A DNA stretch of 64,000 bases from Cryptococcus deneoformans JEC21 (lineage: Eukaryota; Basidiomycota; Tremellomycetes; Tremellales; Cryptococcaceae), in NCBI RefSeq assembly GCF_000091045.1, contig NC_006682.1, forward strand, positions 124,001 through 188,000, written 5' to 3'. The notes under the pieces were generated by a model that was given only the letters and a program-made list of their open reading frames with translations, made no database searches and had not been told where the DNA came from. Below, in pieces: positions 1 through 10,913 of this stretch. Both the position numbers and the translations under genes were made by a program. Within the stretch, counting starts at the first letter, position 1, and each line of letters starts with the position of its first letter.

Positions 1-530
1 GTCGATGAAGTTTGTAGAGGCACCGGAATCGATTAAAGCTTGATAAACATTGTTGTGAAAGAGAAAGTCGATTGTGAGTTGGTTTTTGTTGTTTTTGTTA
101 TTATCTTCGAGAGTTTGGAGATATTCGCAGGAGTCTGTACTGGCTGGTTTGATAGTACGCTCTTGTTCCCGGCTACCTTCTTCGACTTTGGCAGGCAAGA
201 GCATATCTAGTTTTTTGAAGGGAGAGTAGTATTGGATTGTTGCGAGGGGACCACTGGGCACTTGGCGACTTGATGGTTTTTGTCGGTGCAATAGAGGCAG
301 AGGTTATGATCCTTTCGCCTCTGATATTCTTCTGGAGTCAGACGTCCACGTCTGGTTATCCTAGCTGAACTTGGGACAAATGCAGCCCTCAGATTGACTG
401 CCGGCGTCACCTCTTTATTGAAGGTGGTGTTGGCAGTGGTAGACCTTATCGGCATGCTATTCGCCACAGAGAAATGTCTGAAGTTGTTGGGGCGATTGTT
501 ATTGTAAGAGGTGCGGGTGTAGTCGCTTCG
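1..530 (-). pseudogene. Ty3/gypsy gag-protease fragment, open at window edge
   Basis: Minus-strand piece of a retrotransposon polyprotein. A CX2CX4HX4C zinc knuckle (CLYC...H...C, about 250-300) follows a basic stretch typical of fungal gypsy Gag. The Gag frame stops at 207-209. Directly downstream the -1 frame is open to position 1 and reaches a retropepsin motif, LIDSGASTNFID (about 1-24), so Gag and protease lie in different frames. The 5' part of gag is missing where it meets the LTR at 531; the first residues of the apparent ORF beyond 530 are LTR sequence. The knuckle and DSGA motif are seen directly, and the family is inferred from them. The element continues outside the window. Confidence 0.75.
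210..216 (-). promoter_or_regulatory. Candidate -1 ribosomal frameshift site A AAA AAC
   Basis: Read on the minus strand in the Gag frame, the codons are TCA AAA AAC TAG. A AAA AAC has the X XXY YYZ form of a -1 slippery heptamer and sits immediately before the Gag stop. The -1 frame then runs without a stop into the protease motif. Confidence 0.5.
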
Positions 531-979
531 TGTCACGAGCCTGCACAAAGAAGAAGAGACAAATAAGATATCATAGGAGGGAGTTACGTAATAGGAAGGC
601 AAGATCCGATTCAGATAAGAAGGTCCAGCTGGACCTCAAAGGATATAAATAGATTTCTGTAGAAGTATATAAAGGGGAGCTTTGTCCTCGATCTTGATCT
701 TCTTCCCCTTGAAGATCAATATTTCATAAGTTACTTTGCGAAAGGTCCTCGAGCTCCCAGTGCTCACTCTCGTCTTACCTCACACCACCTTCGACATAAA
801 CTTACTCCACTAGTATATAAGCTTGCCTGATCTTCCCAAGCGAATATACCTCCACCCTATACCATACGCCAACAGACAAGTGTCAAGAGGTATATCATAC
901 ATATATCTCATTGCTTAGTTAAACTACGGCTTTCTATCTCGTCTCCAAGGCCGGACCTTGTTGGGGACGAGTCGTAACA
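531..979 (+). repeat. LTR zeta, copy 1
   Basis: A 449-bp unit that starts TGTCACGAGC and ends GTCGTAACA. It recurs at 50232-50700 and, reversed and diverged, up to 58087. A TATATAAAG box lies near 667-676, as expected for LTR U3. The flanking 5-mers (cttcg and ggatt) differ, so there is no target duplication. I take it as a solo or broken LTR in the opposite orientation to the neighbouring gag fragment. Confidence 0.7.
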
Positions 980-2385
980 GGATTTGAGGTAAGAATAGTG
1001 GGGGTTAATGTGTGTAATCAAGAGCACATAAAAAAAAACGCACTGAAACACTTTGAAATCATGCATCATGCATTCTGAAGCATGAAGAGCGAGTTTGAAT
1101 TGTAAGTCAATTAAACAGTGTAGTACAAAACCCCAGTGTATACCGTCCGCTGCCACCCTACACCCCTGTATAGTTATAAGTATGCTTCTAAAAAATGTAA
1201 AAATGGTTCCGTTAATATGGCTAAGAAGCGTGCTCATTATGGGATTAGTTTTACTAATCGTCGATTAGATGTTGTGTTTTATTACTCTTGCATGGAGTAG
1301 AATCCAATGCATAGAGTACCACCGCTGGATAGTACTGACTTGGGGCTACATGTACATATAATTATCATCAAGGTCGAAAGTCATGCATATGGACCTTGTA
1401 GTATATGGCCTTTTACTATGGAGGATAGGATAGTAGCTCTTCTAGTAGTAATTAACTTATTAAGTAATAGTGGTCCGCGGTGAGTCCCGCTGCTGGCCGA
1501 ATGATAATAATAATAAAATGTTTATTTATCACTGCACGTTGTAGGGAAATACCCGGGTCTCCTATTGGTTAAACGATCCAGTTGGTTCCGTTCCACTGCC
1601 ACCCACAGCAGATAACAGAATATCGACTCCTTGGTATCAATTCTACAGAATACAAAGCCTTCCTAAGTTTGGCTGTTGGTGGTCGATCTACCTAGTAATG
1701 ATACTGATGATAGGTCATTAGGTTGTGTAGTGGTATAATTGAACTCGGATCTCATGTCGAGTTGTTGTGTGTTGTGTGTGTATCAAATAATATAGCAATA
1801 TAGGCTCCATGAGTGTAACTAACAGTTATGTACCTATGTACTTGGGATCTCTGTAAGCTGTTTGGCAGCTACCCATGGAAGGGGTAGTTACTGTCACAGG
1901 CTCTACTTTGTTCTCTCTCCTCCTTCTCCCTGATCCCCTCCGATATATCTCAAACCATCTCTCTCTCTTCTCTATCTCTCCTCACTATCACCGGCGGTAG
2001 CTTCCGACTGTGATGTGGCATTAGTCTATGAGGCCGAAGGCTCATTCCACTACAACGTCCCGCCATCTTACTGTCTATCTTTTAATTTCCTTCTATACTT
2101 CTCAGCCATCACTTTCAGCTATTAGACTATACTTCTTCCATCAGAATTTCTGAGCCATAATATTTTTTTGTATTCTCTTGACGTCTACTTATCACTTTAT
2201 CAGAACTCAGTCAAGACATTGGCCCAATACACCAAAATTGCGAAGAGGCAGCCATCAGGTAAAGTATTGTAGAGGGCTTTGTAGCTGACTCGGAACCATA
2301 GGCAGTCATGTGGTAGTCAACTGGTAAACACTCCATAACGAATACTTTTTACTCCTTGGATGCTCTGATGAATGTCCATCAGCAA
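980..2385. other. No gene recognised
   Basis: AT-rich sequence with frequent stops in all frames. There is a short ATA/ATAATA run near 1503-1515 and a pyrimidine-rich stretch at 1915-1985. No conserved motif, RNA gene or repeat boundary is visible. Confidence 0.4.
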
Positions 2386-3140
2386 GCTACAGCAAGTCCT
2401 GCTGTACATCTACTACTTGAGCTCTGGACGGAGCCCTTGGACCTAGATGAACATATGTTTGTACTTGGCGAATGCGGTTGAGAGCTATGTTGCTACTCCC
2501 CATTTGTGCTGATGTCAACAGAACTGTATCGTCAACGAGGCTTACATTCTCTGATGGTGAAAGCAAATACAGCTGGTGCAACATTCCAGGTACTGGCATA
2601 CAGCGCTGCTCCTTCGAATTCGCACTGAACGAAAATTATGTCCTCACTGCTTTTACCACTCATGTAAAAATCTCAACAATTTGGCAATTCATTATACAAT
2701 GCAGTTTATAAATTCGAGAGTTGACGACATTATAGAAAGATGGTGATGAAGAGCCCTGGATCCACCTTTTAAAATCCCTTTCCTCCTTCCTCATCAAACG
2801 AACTGCGATTTTCGAACTATTCGACAGCATACAGTGTCACTGTTGAAGCTACCCTCATGCCCCCTGTTCGACATCATCCTTGTTCGGCTTGAATGATAAG
2901 CTGTTGGTTTTTGACTTTCATCAGTTATGATGGGCAGTTGCTTCCTTATGCCCTTCATTGGGCGAAAATATCCATCGACAGCAACCTCCAGAATTTTGTG
3001 AGATGATAAGCATGGTGAATTCCACAATTTCAGTGCGGAGGTGATGAACAGCTGTCCTGTCTGGCTGCCACCATACGCTGTACGAGTCATGAATGTCAAG
3101 ACCTCTAAGTTTCTCTTTATGTATTCTTCAACTGACCATA
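2386..3140 (-). other. Candidate coding exons, product unknown
   Basis: Two minus-strand open stretches look more protein-like than their surroundings: 2794 to about 3140, and 2387-2599. The first stays open upstream of its nominal start, back to a possible acceptor (CTATAG) near 3145. I recognise no domain and cannot define a start or full splice pattern. It may be a decayed gene. The 3150-3940 stretch holds nothing I can support. Confidence 0.2.
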
Positions 3141-3940
3141 GCTATAGACTCTTTGTAGGTGCTCCATATATTTGATCAACCAGATACCTTTCTTCATTAG
3201 TCTACCAAGCATTGCCCAAGACCGACCGGATTCTCATCGCCTCTCAGGACAGGCAACTCTCCGGAAGAGGAAGATGAGTTAGAATGCTCATCATCAAAGG
3301 GATGAATGTTTTATGCTGTAACTTCGAGATTGGTGACTATCGATGGGAATGTTGAGGCTTCTAATTTCATTGACGTTTTCTGGCAAACAGCTCATTCGTA
3401 AAATAAACTCGCTCGACAAGGTGAAGCAGGAGACGCTCGCTTGAGTGTATCAGTTGGTGTTGTCGAGCTGTCTTTATGAACGAGACTAATGACCTCCTAC
3501 TAGGACTATATCTCTCTGCCTTGTCCACAGTAGACGTTCATATCAGTCGCAACCTCTGAGATAGATACCCTTAACGTCATATCCTACTCTCCCTTCTTCA
3601 CATTACCTTTCGGACACATGATGGTAGATGTTTAGTCGGGCTTGGCGTGGTATGCTTAGCTGATGCATGAGGGATCGGTTAAGTCGTATCCAGGGACTAT
3701 GAGGAGCCCTCTTTATGAGCAACAAAGGTAGGTTCAGATGATGTCGATAGTATTGGAAGGGTTTGTTCCTTCACATTGTCTCGTTGTTTCTGGTCTCTTA
3801 TTGTGAACCCTAAATGTTTCTTTCAGTCTCGCTTTATAATACGAAGTGAAAAGGCATTTCTACCTCTCTTACAGTGACCTCCCTTACAGTTCACATTGAT
3901 TGATACATGGATCCATCCCTTATGCTTTTCTATGCTAACA

Positions 3941-6392
3941 TTAGTCAATATCACTTCGGACGAGCACCGAGCCCCTGCCTGACCTCTTCCTATGGCCTGT
4001 CGCTGCCTTTCGTGCCTTCCTCTTCCTCCCTCGTTGAACTTCAGGAACTGCTACAGCAGCTGCCAGAGTAGGGGGTGCAGGTTGACTGATAAAAGGAGAG
4101 GTGGATGTGGACGGTATGGGTCCAGTTGAAGTCGGCACAGCAAATGATGAATTAGAAGTTGCTAACAAGGACTCATTAAGGGAAGAAGATGAAAAGACTG
4201 AGACGGCGGGTGGTTCTTCATCATGTGAGACTGTCGAGGGAGAAACGCTCCGCTGAGAATTTGGCCTCTGGATGACCTCAAAGCGGATCTTCTCCATGAT
4301 AAACCCATCCGTTACCAAGTCGAGTTCTTTCGAGTTCTTGGACCTTTTCGAGATGATATCGCCAGGGATGGATGGGATCATGACTAGCCGAAGACCGTAA
4401 TCATGAAGCCTGCTCCACTCTACTCGTTGTGGGCTGGTGACCGTCAAGCCTAATGCCTTTTGGGCAATGTTCAATGCTTTGGCTGACACAAAATTAGTCA
4501 ACAACCATTTTTATCGTTGGGAAGTCTGTGTGCACTCACTGTAATAATATAAAGTTACATTTTTGAATCGCAGTTCCTTGTCGGGCTTGGTATGCGCGGC
4601 TATTGTCATATGGTCTGTCAGTTGAACATATCCCGGAGAAGATCTGGGAAGAACCTATGCTTGCGAAGCTCTGGATTGAGCAAAGCACCCCCAAGCACTT
4701 CGTCTCCCCTTAACGCTGCTCCCATTTTAACTACCTCTTGTGTGGCATCGAATGTCTCCACAGCATTTAGATAGCTTAAGGCCGAGGGAGTGGCAATGGC
4801 TTCATCATGCCGCTCATCCCCAAGGTGGGCAGAGGCCACAAAAAGGATAGAGCTGACCTGGTATCAGGCCTCCATGACATGCATCTGAGAATTTGAAGTC
4901 AGCAGGAAACTGGTCATAACAAAAAGATACCATTAACTAACCCACTTCCAGGTCTCATTCTTCATTGCTTTGATTTTCTTTTCCCTTTCACTGACAGACA
5001 GGGCGGTGTCTCTCGCCGCTAGCTGTTGTTCTCCATAAACATCTTCTTCGAGCCGTCTCCTGAGCTCAACATCGCCCAGTCTCTCCTTCTGCGCTTTGTA
5101 GAGGGCTGAGTTCCTTTTAACTCTTGTAACTAGAGCCTGTGTCTTCTCATCCTCCTTAGATGAAAAGTCTTTCTTCTTGGAAATGCGTTGGAAAGTGGAC
5201 GTAAAGTTGTCCTCGTTGATGGAGGCTACGGAGGCCGCTTTGTCAGAAGTTACTGTATACCATAGCATGATTCAGTCATCGACTTCATACATACAGCTTT
5301 GGTCGTTTTCCAATGCTTCCAACAGCCTCTTGGCGATGTTACTTCTTTGCCACAGAATCCAAGTACTCATAGCTCGAGTCTGTTTCGTCTCAGCCAGCCG
5401 CCTCTCCAAAGCAGTGAGAGATATTTTGTGCAGGTCGCAGAACTCCTCCATAACCTCCTGGAGTTTCTGTCGAAGACTGGGAATATAGGACTGCACTTTT
5501 GCGGGAATGGTGGATGATCCATTCTGATGACTGACGAAGGAACACGCACTCCACTGGAGTTCATTCGTGTTGTTCGGATCATCTGGGTCTTGGTCATAGA
5601 TAAACGAGGAGAGATCAGCTGTGTTTAAGTTTTTGGCACTGTCGACTTGTTGGAGAAACATTGAACACTGGAAATTTTCCGCAACGAAGTGTTATAAAAG
5701 AGGCGAATGATATGAGTGGATGTATATGGCAATACTGATTGAATGATACCAGAGACAGAAGACGGAGGACACTGCAAGAAGACTGAGATGCGTGAGAACC
5801 AAATAGATCGCACGCACTTTTTTACCAGATCAGGCAACTCCATCCGGAATTTTGGACTTGTGGCACCCAGGCCATTCCAGATGTAACGTCTGTCATACTT
5901 GCTTGTTGCTCACGCATCTTCTCTTTCTTTGTTCGTTTCTCTAGCCAACATTGGGACGTCCCAGAGCTGCGTATGTCTCCAATAAGCCCCGGCTTCCCAA
6001 TCCTTTATCCATAAATCCCAACACTGCCTCATACGACGCCAGCGTGGGCTTCGTTTGGCCACCACTCTTACTCCAACTCGGTGCTCAAGTTGTGCAATGA
6101 TGGATTGTGTAGGTGGCAGGCTATCCATGAAGTAACATCATATGTCTTTCAGTATGTAAATATTGAGCTTATATGCTACTCATGAATGAATTTTATGTCT
6201 CACCAATGACAACATACAGGGTGAGTGTCCGTGATTTGCGAGCTCTATTTCATCGATCACTGCAACGAAAGGGGACTGAGCTCTTCCTGTAAATAAGGAT
6301 ATATAGCTAGTTAGGCATATACCTGAGGAGTTCATTTGATAGGCTGGAATGACAAGGTACTCCAAATCACGACGCTGACACATAGCAGACAA
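3941..6392 (-). CDS. Multi-exon protein of unknown function (structure approximate)
   Basis: A run of minus-strand open segments joins through clear introns. Intron 5294-5253 (GTATGT...ATACAG, 42 nt), intron 4941-4858 (GTTAGT...ACCAG) and intron 4539-4483 (GTGAGT...TTGACTAAT...GTCAG, 57 nt) all keep phase across the junction. The product has a charged, probably helical middle (about 4950-5250), a low-complexity Ser/Thr/Pro tail, and a basic C-terminal cluster (RGRKRKARK) that could be a nuclear localisation signal. The 5' exons (5272-6392) are less certain. Between 4857 and 4540 the frame changes. Either an 85-nt weak intron (GTAGTT...CATAG) or a one-base shift is needed, so the gene may be damaged. 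I do not recognise the family. Confidence 0.4.
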
Positions 6393-6484
6393 GTTTCATA
6401 GTCCATCAAGTCGACTGACCGTTTCGCCTTCTGAAGCTTACGTTCATCTTGTTGCAAACGGATCTTAAGAGTAGCCCATGATAT
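6393..6484. other. Short spacer before copia element
   Basis: Unique sequence between the unknown gene and the copia 5' LTR. It ends in catgatat, which is not repeated after the 3' LTR. Confidence 0.3.
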
Positions 6485-6719
6485 TGTCAGAATGATTGAT
6501 CCAACCTGGATCTGGAGGCATGGGAAATGCTGGTGGAGGCATGGGAATTGCTGGTGGAGGCATGGGAAGAAGGGAAGATCAAATTACATAAGCTAGAACA
6601 CTTGTGGTATTGAAACAAATAAAGAAAAAGGATTGTAGAATAGTTTTCATGCAACTTAGACATCTCTGGCAATCGACACCGCGTGCTCAAGCTCTCTCTA
6701 GACAACTCTACATCTGACA
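6485..6719 (+). repeat. copia 5' LTR
   Basis: TGTCAGAATGATTGATCC...CATCTGACA. It contains short repeats of ggaggcatgggaa and an acaaataaag polyadenylation-like motif. It matches 10659-10913. Confidence 0.9.
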
Positions 6720-6730
6720 GGTTATGAGCC
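6720..6730 (+). promoter_or_regulatory. Primer-binding site, initiator tRNA-Met anticodon type
   Basis: GGTTATGAGCC lies directly after the 5' LTR. It is complementary to the conserved GGCTCATAACC anticodon stem-loop of initiator tRNA-Met. This is half-tRNA priming, as known for Drosophila copia and Ty5. There is no TGG at the start, so 3'-end tRNA priming is unlikely. Confidence 0.75.
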
Positions 6731-6998
6731 TTGCTGCTTAACAGCACTAGACTCTAGCAAACACATCAGTCAACCAACACAAATCCTGCAGGTCACTATT
6801 GCATTAGTACCACAGGTACTGCTTGATACCAACAAGTGGTGAGAAAATCTGGTGCCCCCCAGTGGCAAGTCACTGCGCCTAGTGCACAAGCAAACTTGCC
6901 TTGCGTTAGCTAAGTACAACCTGGACGTCTCTTTATCTCTATTACAAAGAACACGACTCTCACTTCTCCTATAGAGCTCTGAAAGCTACACACACATC

Positions 6999-9900
6999 AT
7001 GTCCAACAATACAGACAACAACACATCTACCAGGGGGTCATCTTAACTGGCCCCCAGAACTATGCTGAATGGGAGCTATCTATCAAAACATCTCTCATCC
7101 TCAAGGACCTGGAGATTGGTACTCCAGTCAGCCTTGACAGCATGTCCTCCAAAGAGGACAAGGAGAAGTACAAGAGGTCCAGGCAAGCTTTTGCCCTTCT
7201 TATCAAATCACTCTCACCAGAAGTCCAGGCATCCCTCCCTGCCAACATACGATCTGTAGAGACAGCAGACAGCTCAGCACTCTGGGAGGAGCTCAAATCC
7301 CAGTACTCAGCAGCAGTGGGCGCAAGACAGGCTCAACTTTTGCAACAAATGTGGATATCCCCTGTCATTGAAGGAGAAGACCCAAACAAGCGCATGGCAG
7401 AAATCAGATCAGCCCATGCTCAGATCAACAGCAGTGGTGAGAACCTCTCGGACCGAATGCTTGCCTATGCCATGACCCTAGCTCTTCCAGAATCATTCAC
7501 CACTGTCAAGCAAACTCTCTGGCTCAGGGAACCACTTACCTCTTTGGCTGTGCAGGCAGCAGTCCAAGCTGAGTGGACAAGGAGGTCCAGTGAGGAGGTA
7601 GCAATGGCTAACAGGGTGCAAGAGAGTCACACCCAAGGCAACAAAAGCAATAGAAGGGCCAAGCCAAGGGAATGGACTGAGAAATGGTGCAGTATCCATA
7701 AAGTGCCTACTCACAATACCAGAGACTGCTCTCTCAGGAAGTTCAGCAATAACCACAGCCAGTCAGGTCAGGCTAGGGTAGATCCACCTGGCCATGCCTA
7801 TCTTGTTCAACTGGCTGATACTCTCTCAGAATGGCATCATAAGCTAGGGCATTTGGGGATTGAGAAAGTGGTTAGGCTTGCAAAAGAAGGGAGACTTGGT
7901 CAGAATAATCAATTGAAGAATACAAATGCTGGTGATATCAAAGATTTCTATTGTGAAGCGTGTATTAAGGGGAAAACTGGGCGACTTCCTTCACCACCTG
8001 AACCCAACATCAGAGCTTCCAGGCCACTTGAACTATTGCATATCGACATCTGGGGACCAGCACCAGTCGCTTCCAAGGGAGGTATGCGATACTTCCTGAC
8101 TGTCTATGATGATTACAGCCACCGGATTTCCCTCACCTTGATGAGAATGAAGTCTGAGACACTGCAGAGTTTCAAAAACTTTGTCAATCATGCTGAAACT
8201 CAGACTGGTCATAAGGTTCAATCTATTCGGTCTGATAGGGGCGGAGAATTTACATCAGCAGCATTCCAGAGGTATATCAGGGAGAAAGGGATTGAGCATG
8301 TCATGGTGCCACCTGATGCTCATGCACAGAATGGGAGAGTGGAGAGGGCGCATCTTACTATCCTCAATGGTGTGAGAACTTTGCTTGTGGAGACTGGACT
8401 GCCAGCTAGCTTCTGGGGTGAGGCTGCTAAATACATTGCCTTCTCTCGCAACTGCTCCTTTGACTCCAACAATGGAATTCCCTTTGAACGCTGGTATGGC
8501 AAGAAACTGTTGTTCACTCAACTTCACGCATTTGGAGAAAAGATTTTCTTTAGGGATTATACCAACACCAACAAATTGAAGCCTCGCTATCGACAAGGAA
8601 GGTTTATGGGGTATGCCAGTGATAGCAGCACTTCCAGTTATCGAATTCTGGATGATGAAGACAAGAAGATCAAGGTGTCAAGGGATACCATTTTGCCAAA
8701 GAAGCTGGACATTCCTCATTCCAAGATGCCAGCAAGGGGGAGTATTCTTAGGCTGGAGGAGTGGGATGACAACAAGAACAGAGACACATCAACACATGCT
8801 CAAGATCCATTGGCAGAAATACCTGACAGAATCATCCCTGCCCCCATGGAAGTGAATCCTCAGGATGAAGTAAGACCTAGAGCAGTTCCAGCTGAGCATC
8901 AATCACCCATGGAGCTTCTTCGTAGGCTGGCAAGGTATGACACTGGAATACAGCAACAACCTGAGGCATCACCATCATCCAACGCATCAGAAGAGACAAA
9001 CAGTGATGTTTCATCCATTGATCCTCTTGCCCTGACTGACAATCCAGAGACCTGGGGTACTATCGCAACAGCTCTGAATGCTATGGCAATCAACACACCC
9101 AATACCTACAGAGAAGCTATTCAGTCAGGCGAGGGGGAGCAGTGGCATCAGGCTATGATGGAAGAATTGGAAAAGATGGAGAAGTATAATGTGTGGAAGG
9201 TGGTGGATAGGGCACCAGGACAGAGGGTCCTGAAGGCAAGATGGGTTTATACCAGGAAGATTGATGGGACAACAGGGAAACCAGCAGCATACAAGGCAAG
9301 ATGGGTTGCCAAAGGATTTTCTCAAAAGGCTGGAATTGATTACAATGAGGTCTTCTCTGCTGTTGCCCACAAAGACTCGATTAGGGTATTCCTCTCTCTG
9401 GTCAACCATCTTGACATGGAATGTGACCAGGTGGATATCAAGGCAGCCTTTCTCAATGGCGATCTCGAAGAAACCATCTATCTTGAAGCACCAGAAGGAA
9501 GCGACATCCCAGCAAACAAGATCCTACTCTTGAACAAGTCACTCTATGGGTTGCGACAGTCACCAAGATGTTTCAACAAAGCACTTGATCAGTGGTTAAA
9601 GTCTCAAGGGCTGAAGCCAACCAGAGCTGACCCCTGCTTCTATGTTCGACGTTGTGAGGGGGAATTGCTCATGCTCTCTGTCCATGTGGATGATCAGCTC
9701 ATTGCCTGCAATTCAAGAAAGACATTGGACGAATTCAAGCAGGCACTTAACAGCAAATTTGAGTGCTCTGACTCTGGGCCTGCTGGCTACTTCCTGGGCA
9801 TCAATATATACCGGGACAGGCCACAGAAGAAACTCTATCTCTCCCAAGAGCATTATATGGAGTCCCTGCTTGACCGCTTTGACATGTCCAATTGCAATCC

Positions 9901-10669
9901 AGCAAAGACGCCTCTTCCTTCAGGCTTCAAACCGATTCCAGCAACAGATCAAGAGCATGAGCTAGCACAACATCGACCATATCCAAAGCTAGTGGGCTCT
10001 ATTCTCTATGCAGCAACAGTGACACGGCCAGATCTAGCCCATGCAGCAAGTGTTCTGTCAAGATTCATCAGCAAATGGAATGAGTCCCATTGGCTTGCAG
10101 CGAAACATTGTCTGAGGTATATCAGAGGCACTTCAGATCTTTCATTGACCTTTGATGCCCACTCAAGCAAGCGAGTTGCACTGGGATACGTTGATGCAGA
10201 TTGGGGAGGAGACCTTGACACAAGGAGGTCCACCACTGGTTATGTTTTCAAGATATATGGAGGTGTAGTTGGCTGGAAGTCAAAGAGGCAACCTACTGTG
10301 GCTCTCTCAACCACAGAGGCCGAATACATGGCCTCCGCTGATGCAGCAAAGCAGGCTATTTGGCTAAGGCTGCTCTTGGATGATATAGGACTTGGCCTGG
10401 GTGATCAGCCACTCCAGCTGCTCAATGACAATGCTGGGGCCATTGCCTTGTCAAAGAATCCAGTGAACCATGAAAAGTCTAAACACATTGATATGAGGCA
10501 TCATTTCATTCGAGAGAAGGTTGAGGATAAGGCTATCTCACTTGCCCATGTCCCATCAGTGGAAAACATTGCTGATCTTCTGACAAAGAGCCTTCCAGCT
10601 GAAGCTTTTGTCAAGTTGTGCCATCTCCTGGGAATGCAGAGGTTGGATCAAGGGGGAGTGTCAGAATGA
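6999..10669 (+). CDS. copia Gag-Pol polyprotein (protease missing)
   Basis: The long open frame is 7142-10669. Homologous Gag (LTGPQNYAEWE-type N-terminus) extends back in the same frame to about 7030, but the leader ATG at 6999 is out of frame by one base next to a G5 run. Domains in order: Gag with a CX2HX4HX4C knuckle (WCSIH...H...C, about residue 180); GAG-pre-integrase HHCC (WHHKLGHLG ... CEAC, about 230-280); DDE integrase (HIDIWGP, SDRGGEF, NGRVERAH); RT (VDIKAAFLNG, HVDD, about 765-850); RNase H (GYVDADWGG, TEAEYMA, NDNAGA). No D(S/T)G protease lies between knuckle and integrase, where about 200 residues are missing compared with ordinary copia. The stop lies inside the 3' LTR. Confidence 0.85.
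10650..10658 (+). promoter_or_regulatory. copia polypurine tract
   Basis: AAGGGGGAG directly abuts the TG of the 3' LTR, the position used to prime plus-strand DNA. Confidence 0.8.
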
Positions 10670-10913
10670 TTGATCCAACCTGGATCTGGAGAGATCAGTA
10701 GGGATCTGGAGGCATGGGAATTGTTAGTGGAGGCATGGGAATTGTTGGTGGAGGCATGGGAAGAAGGGGAGATTAGATTACATAAGCCAGAACACTTACA
10801 ATATCGAAACAAATAAAGACAAAGGATTGTAGAATAGTTTCCATGCAACTTAGACATCTCTGGCAATCGACACTGCGTGCTCAAGCTCTCTCTAGACAAC
10901 TCTACATCTGACA
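10659..10913 (+). repeat. copia 3' LTR
   Basis: TGTCAGAATGATTG...CATCTGACA, 255 bp. It carries an extra agagatcagtagggatctgg stretch compared with the 5' LTR. The next base is inside alpha pol. Confidence 0.9.

Larger units (their letters stand above)
6485..10913 (+). mobile_element. Ty1/copia LTR retrotransposon, protease-less
   Basis: The element carries two LTRs (TGTCAGAATG...CATCTGACA), a primer-binding site, one long Gag-Pol frame and a polypurine tract. Domain order is Gag, integrase, RT, RNase H, which defines Ty1/copia (Pseudoviridae type). The LTRs differ by small indels (235 versus 255 bp), so it is not brand new. The flanks do not match: unique DNA on the left, the interior of a gypsy element on the right. 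No target duplication is present, so one side has been deleted or rearranged. A reversed remnant of the same family lies at 50701-52083. Confidence 0.9.

Noticed and set aside
2015..2050. ctatgaggccgaaggctcattcc resembling a hammerhead ribozyme core
   Set aside because: The conserved CUGAUGA and GAAA core pieces are not both present and the stems do not pair properly.
9642..9965. Alternative-frame ORFs within the copia RT region
   Set aside because: Shadow frames of a strongly conserved coding frame with no domain of their own.
10659..10913. The right-hand copia LTR as a solo LTR
   Set aside because: It directly follows the polypurine tract and the pol frame of the same element, so it is the 3' LTR.
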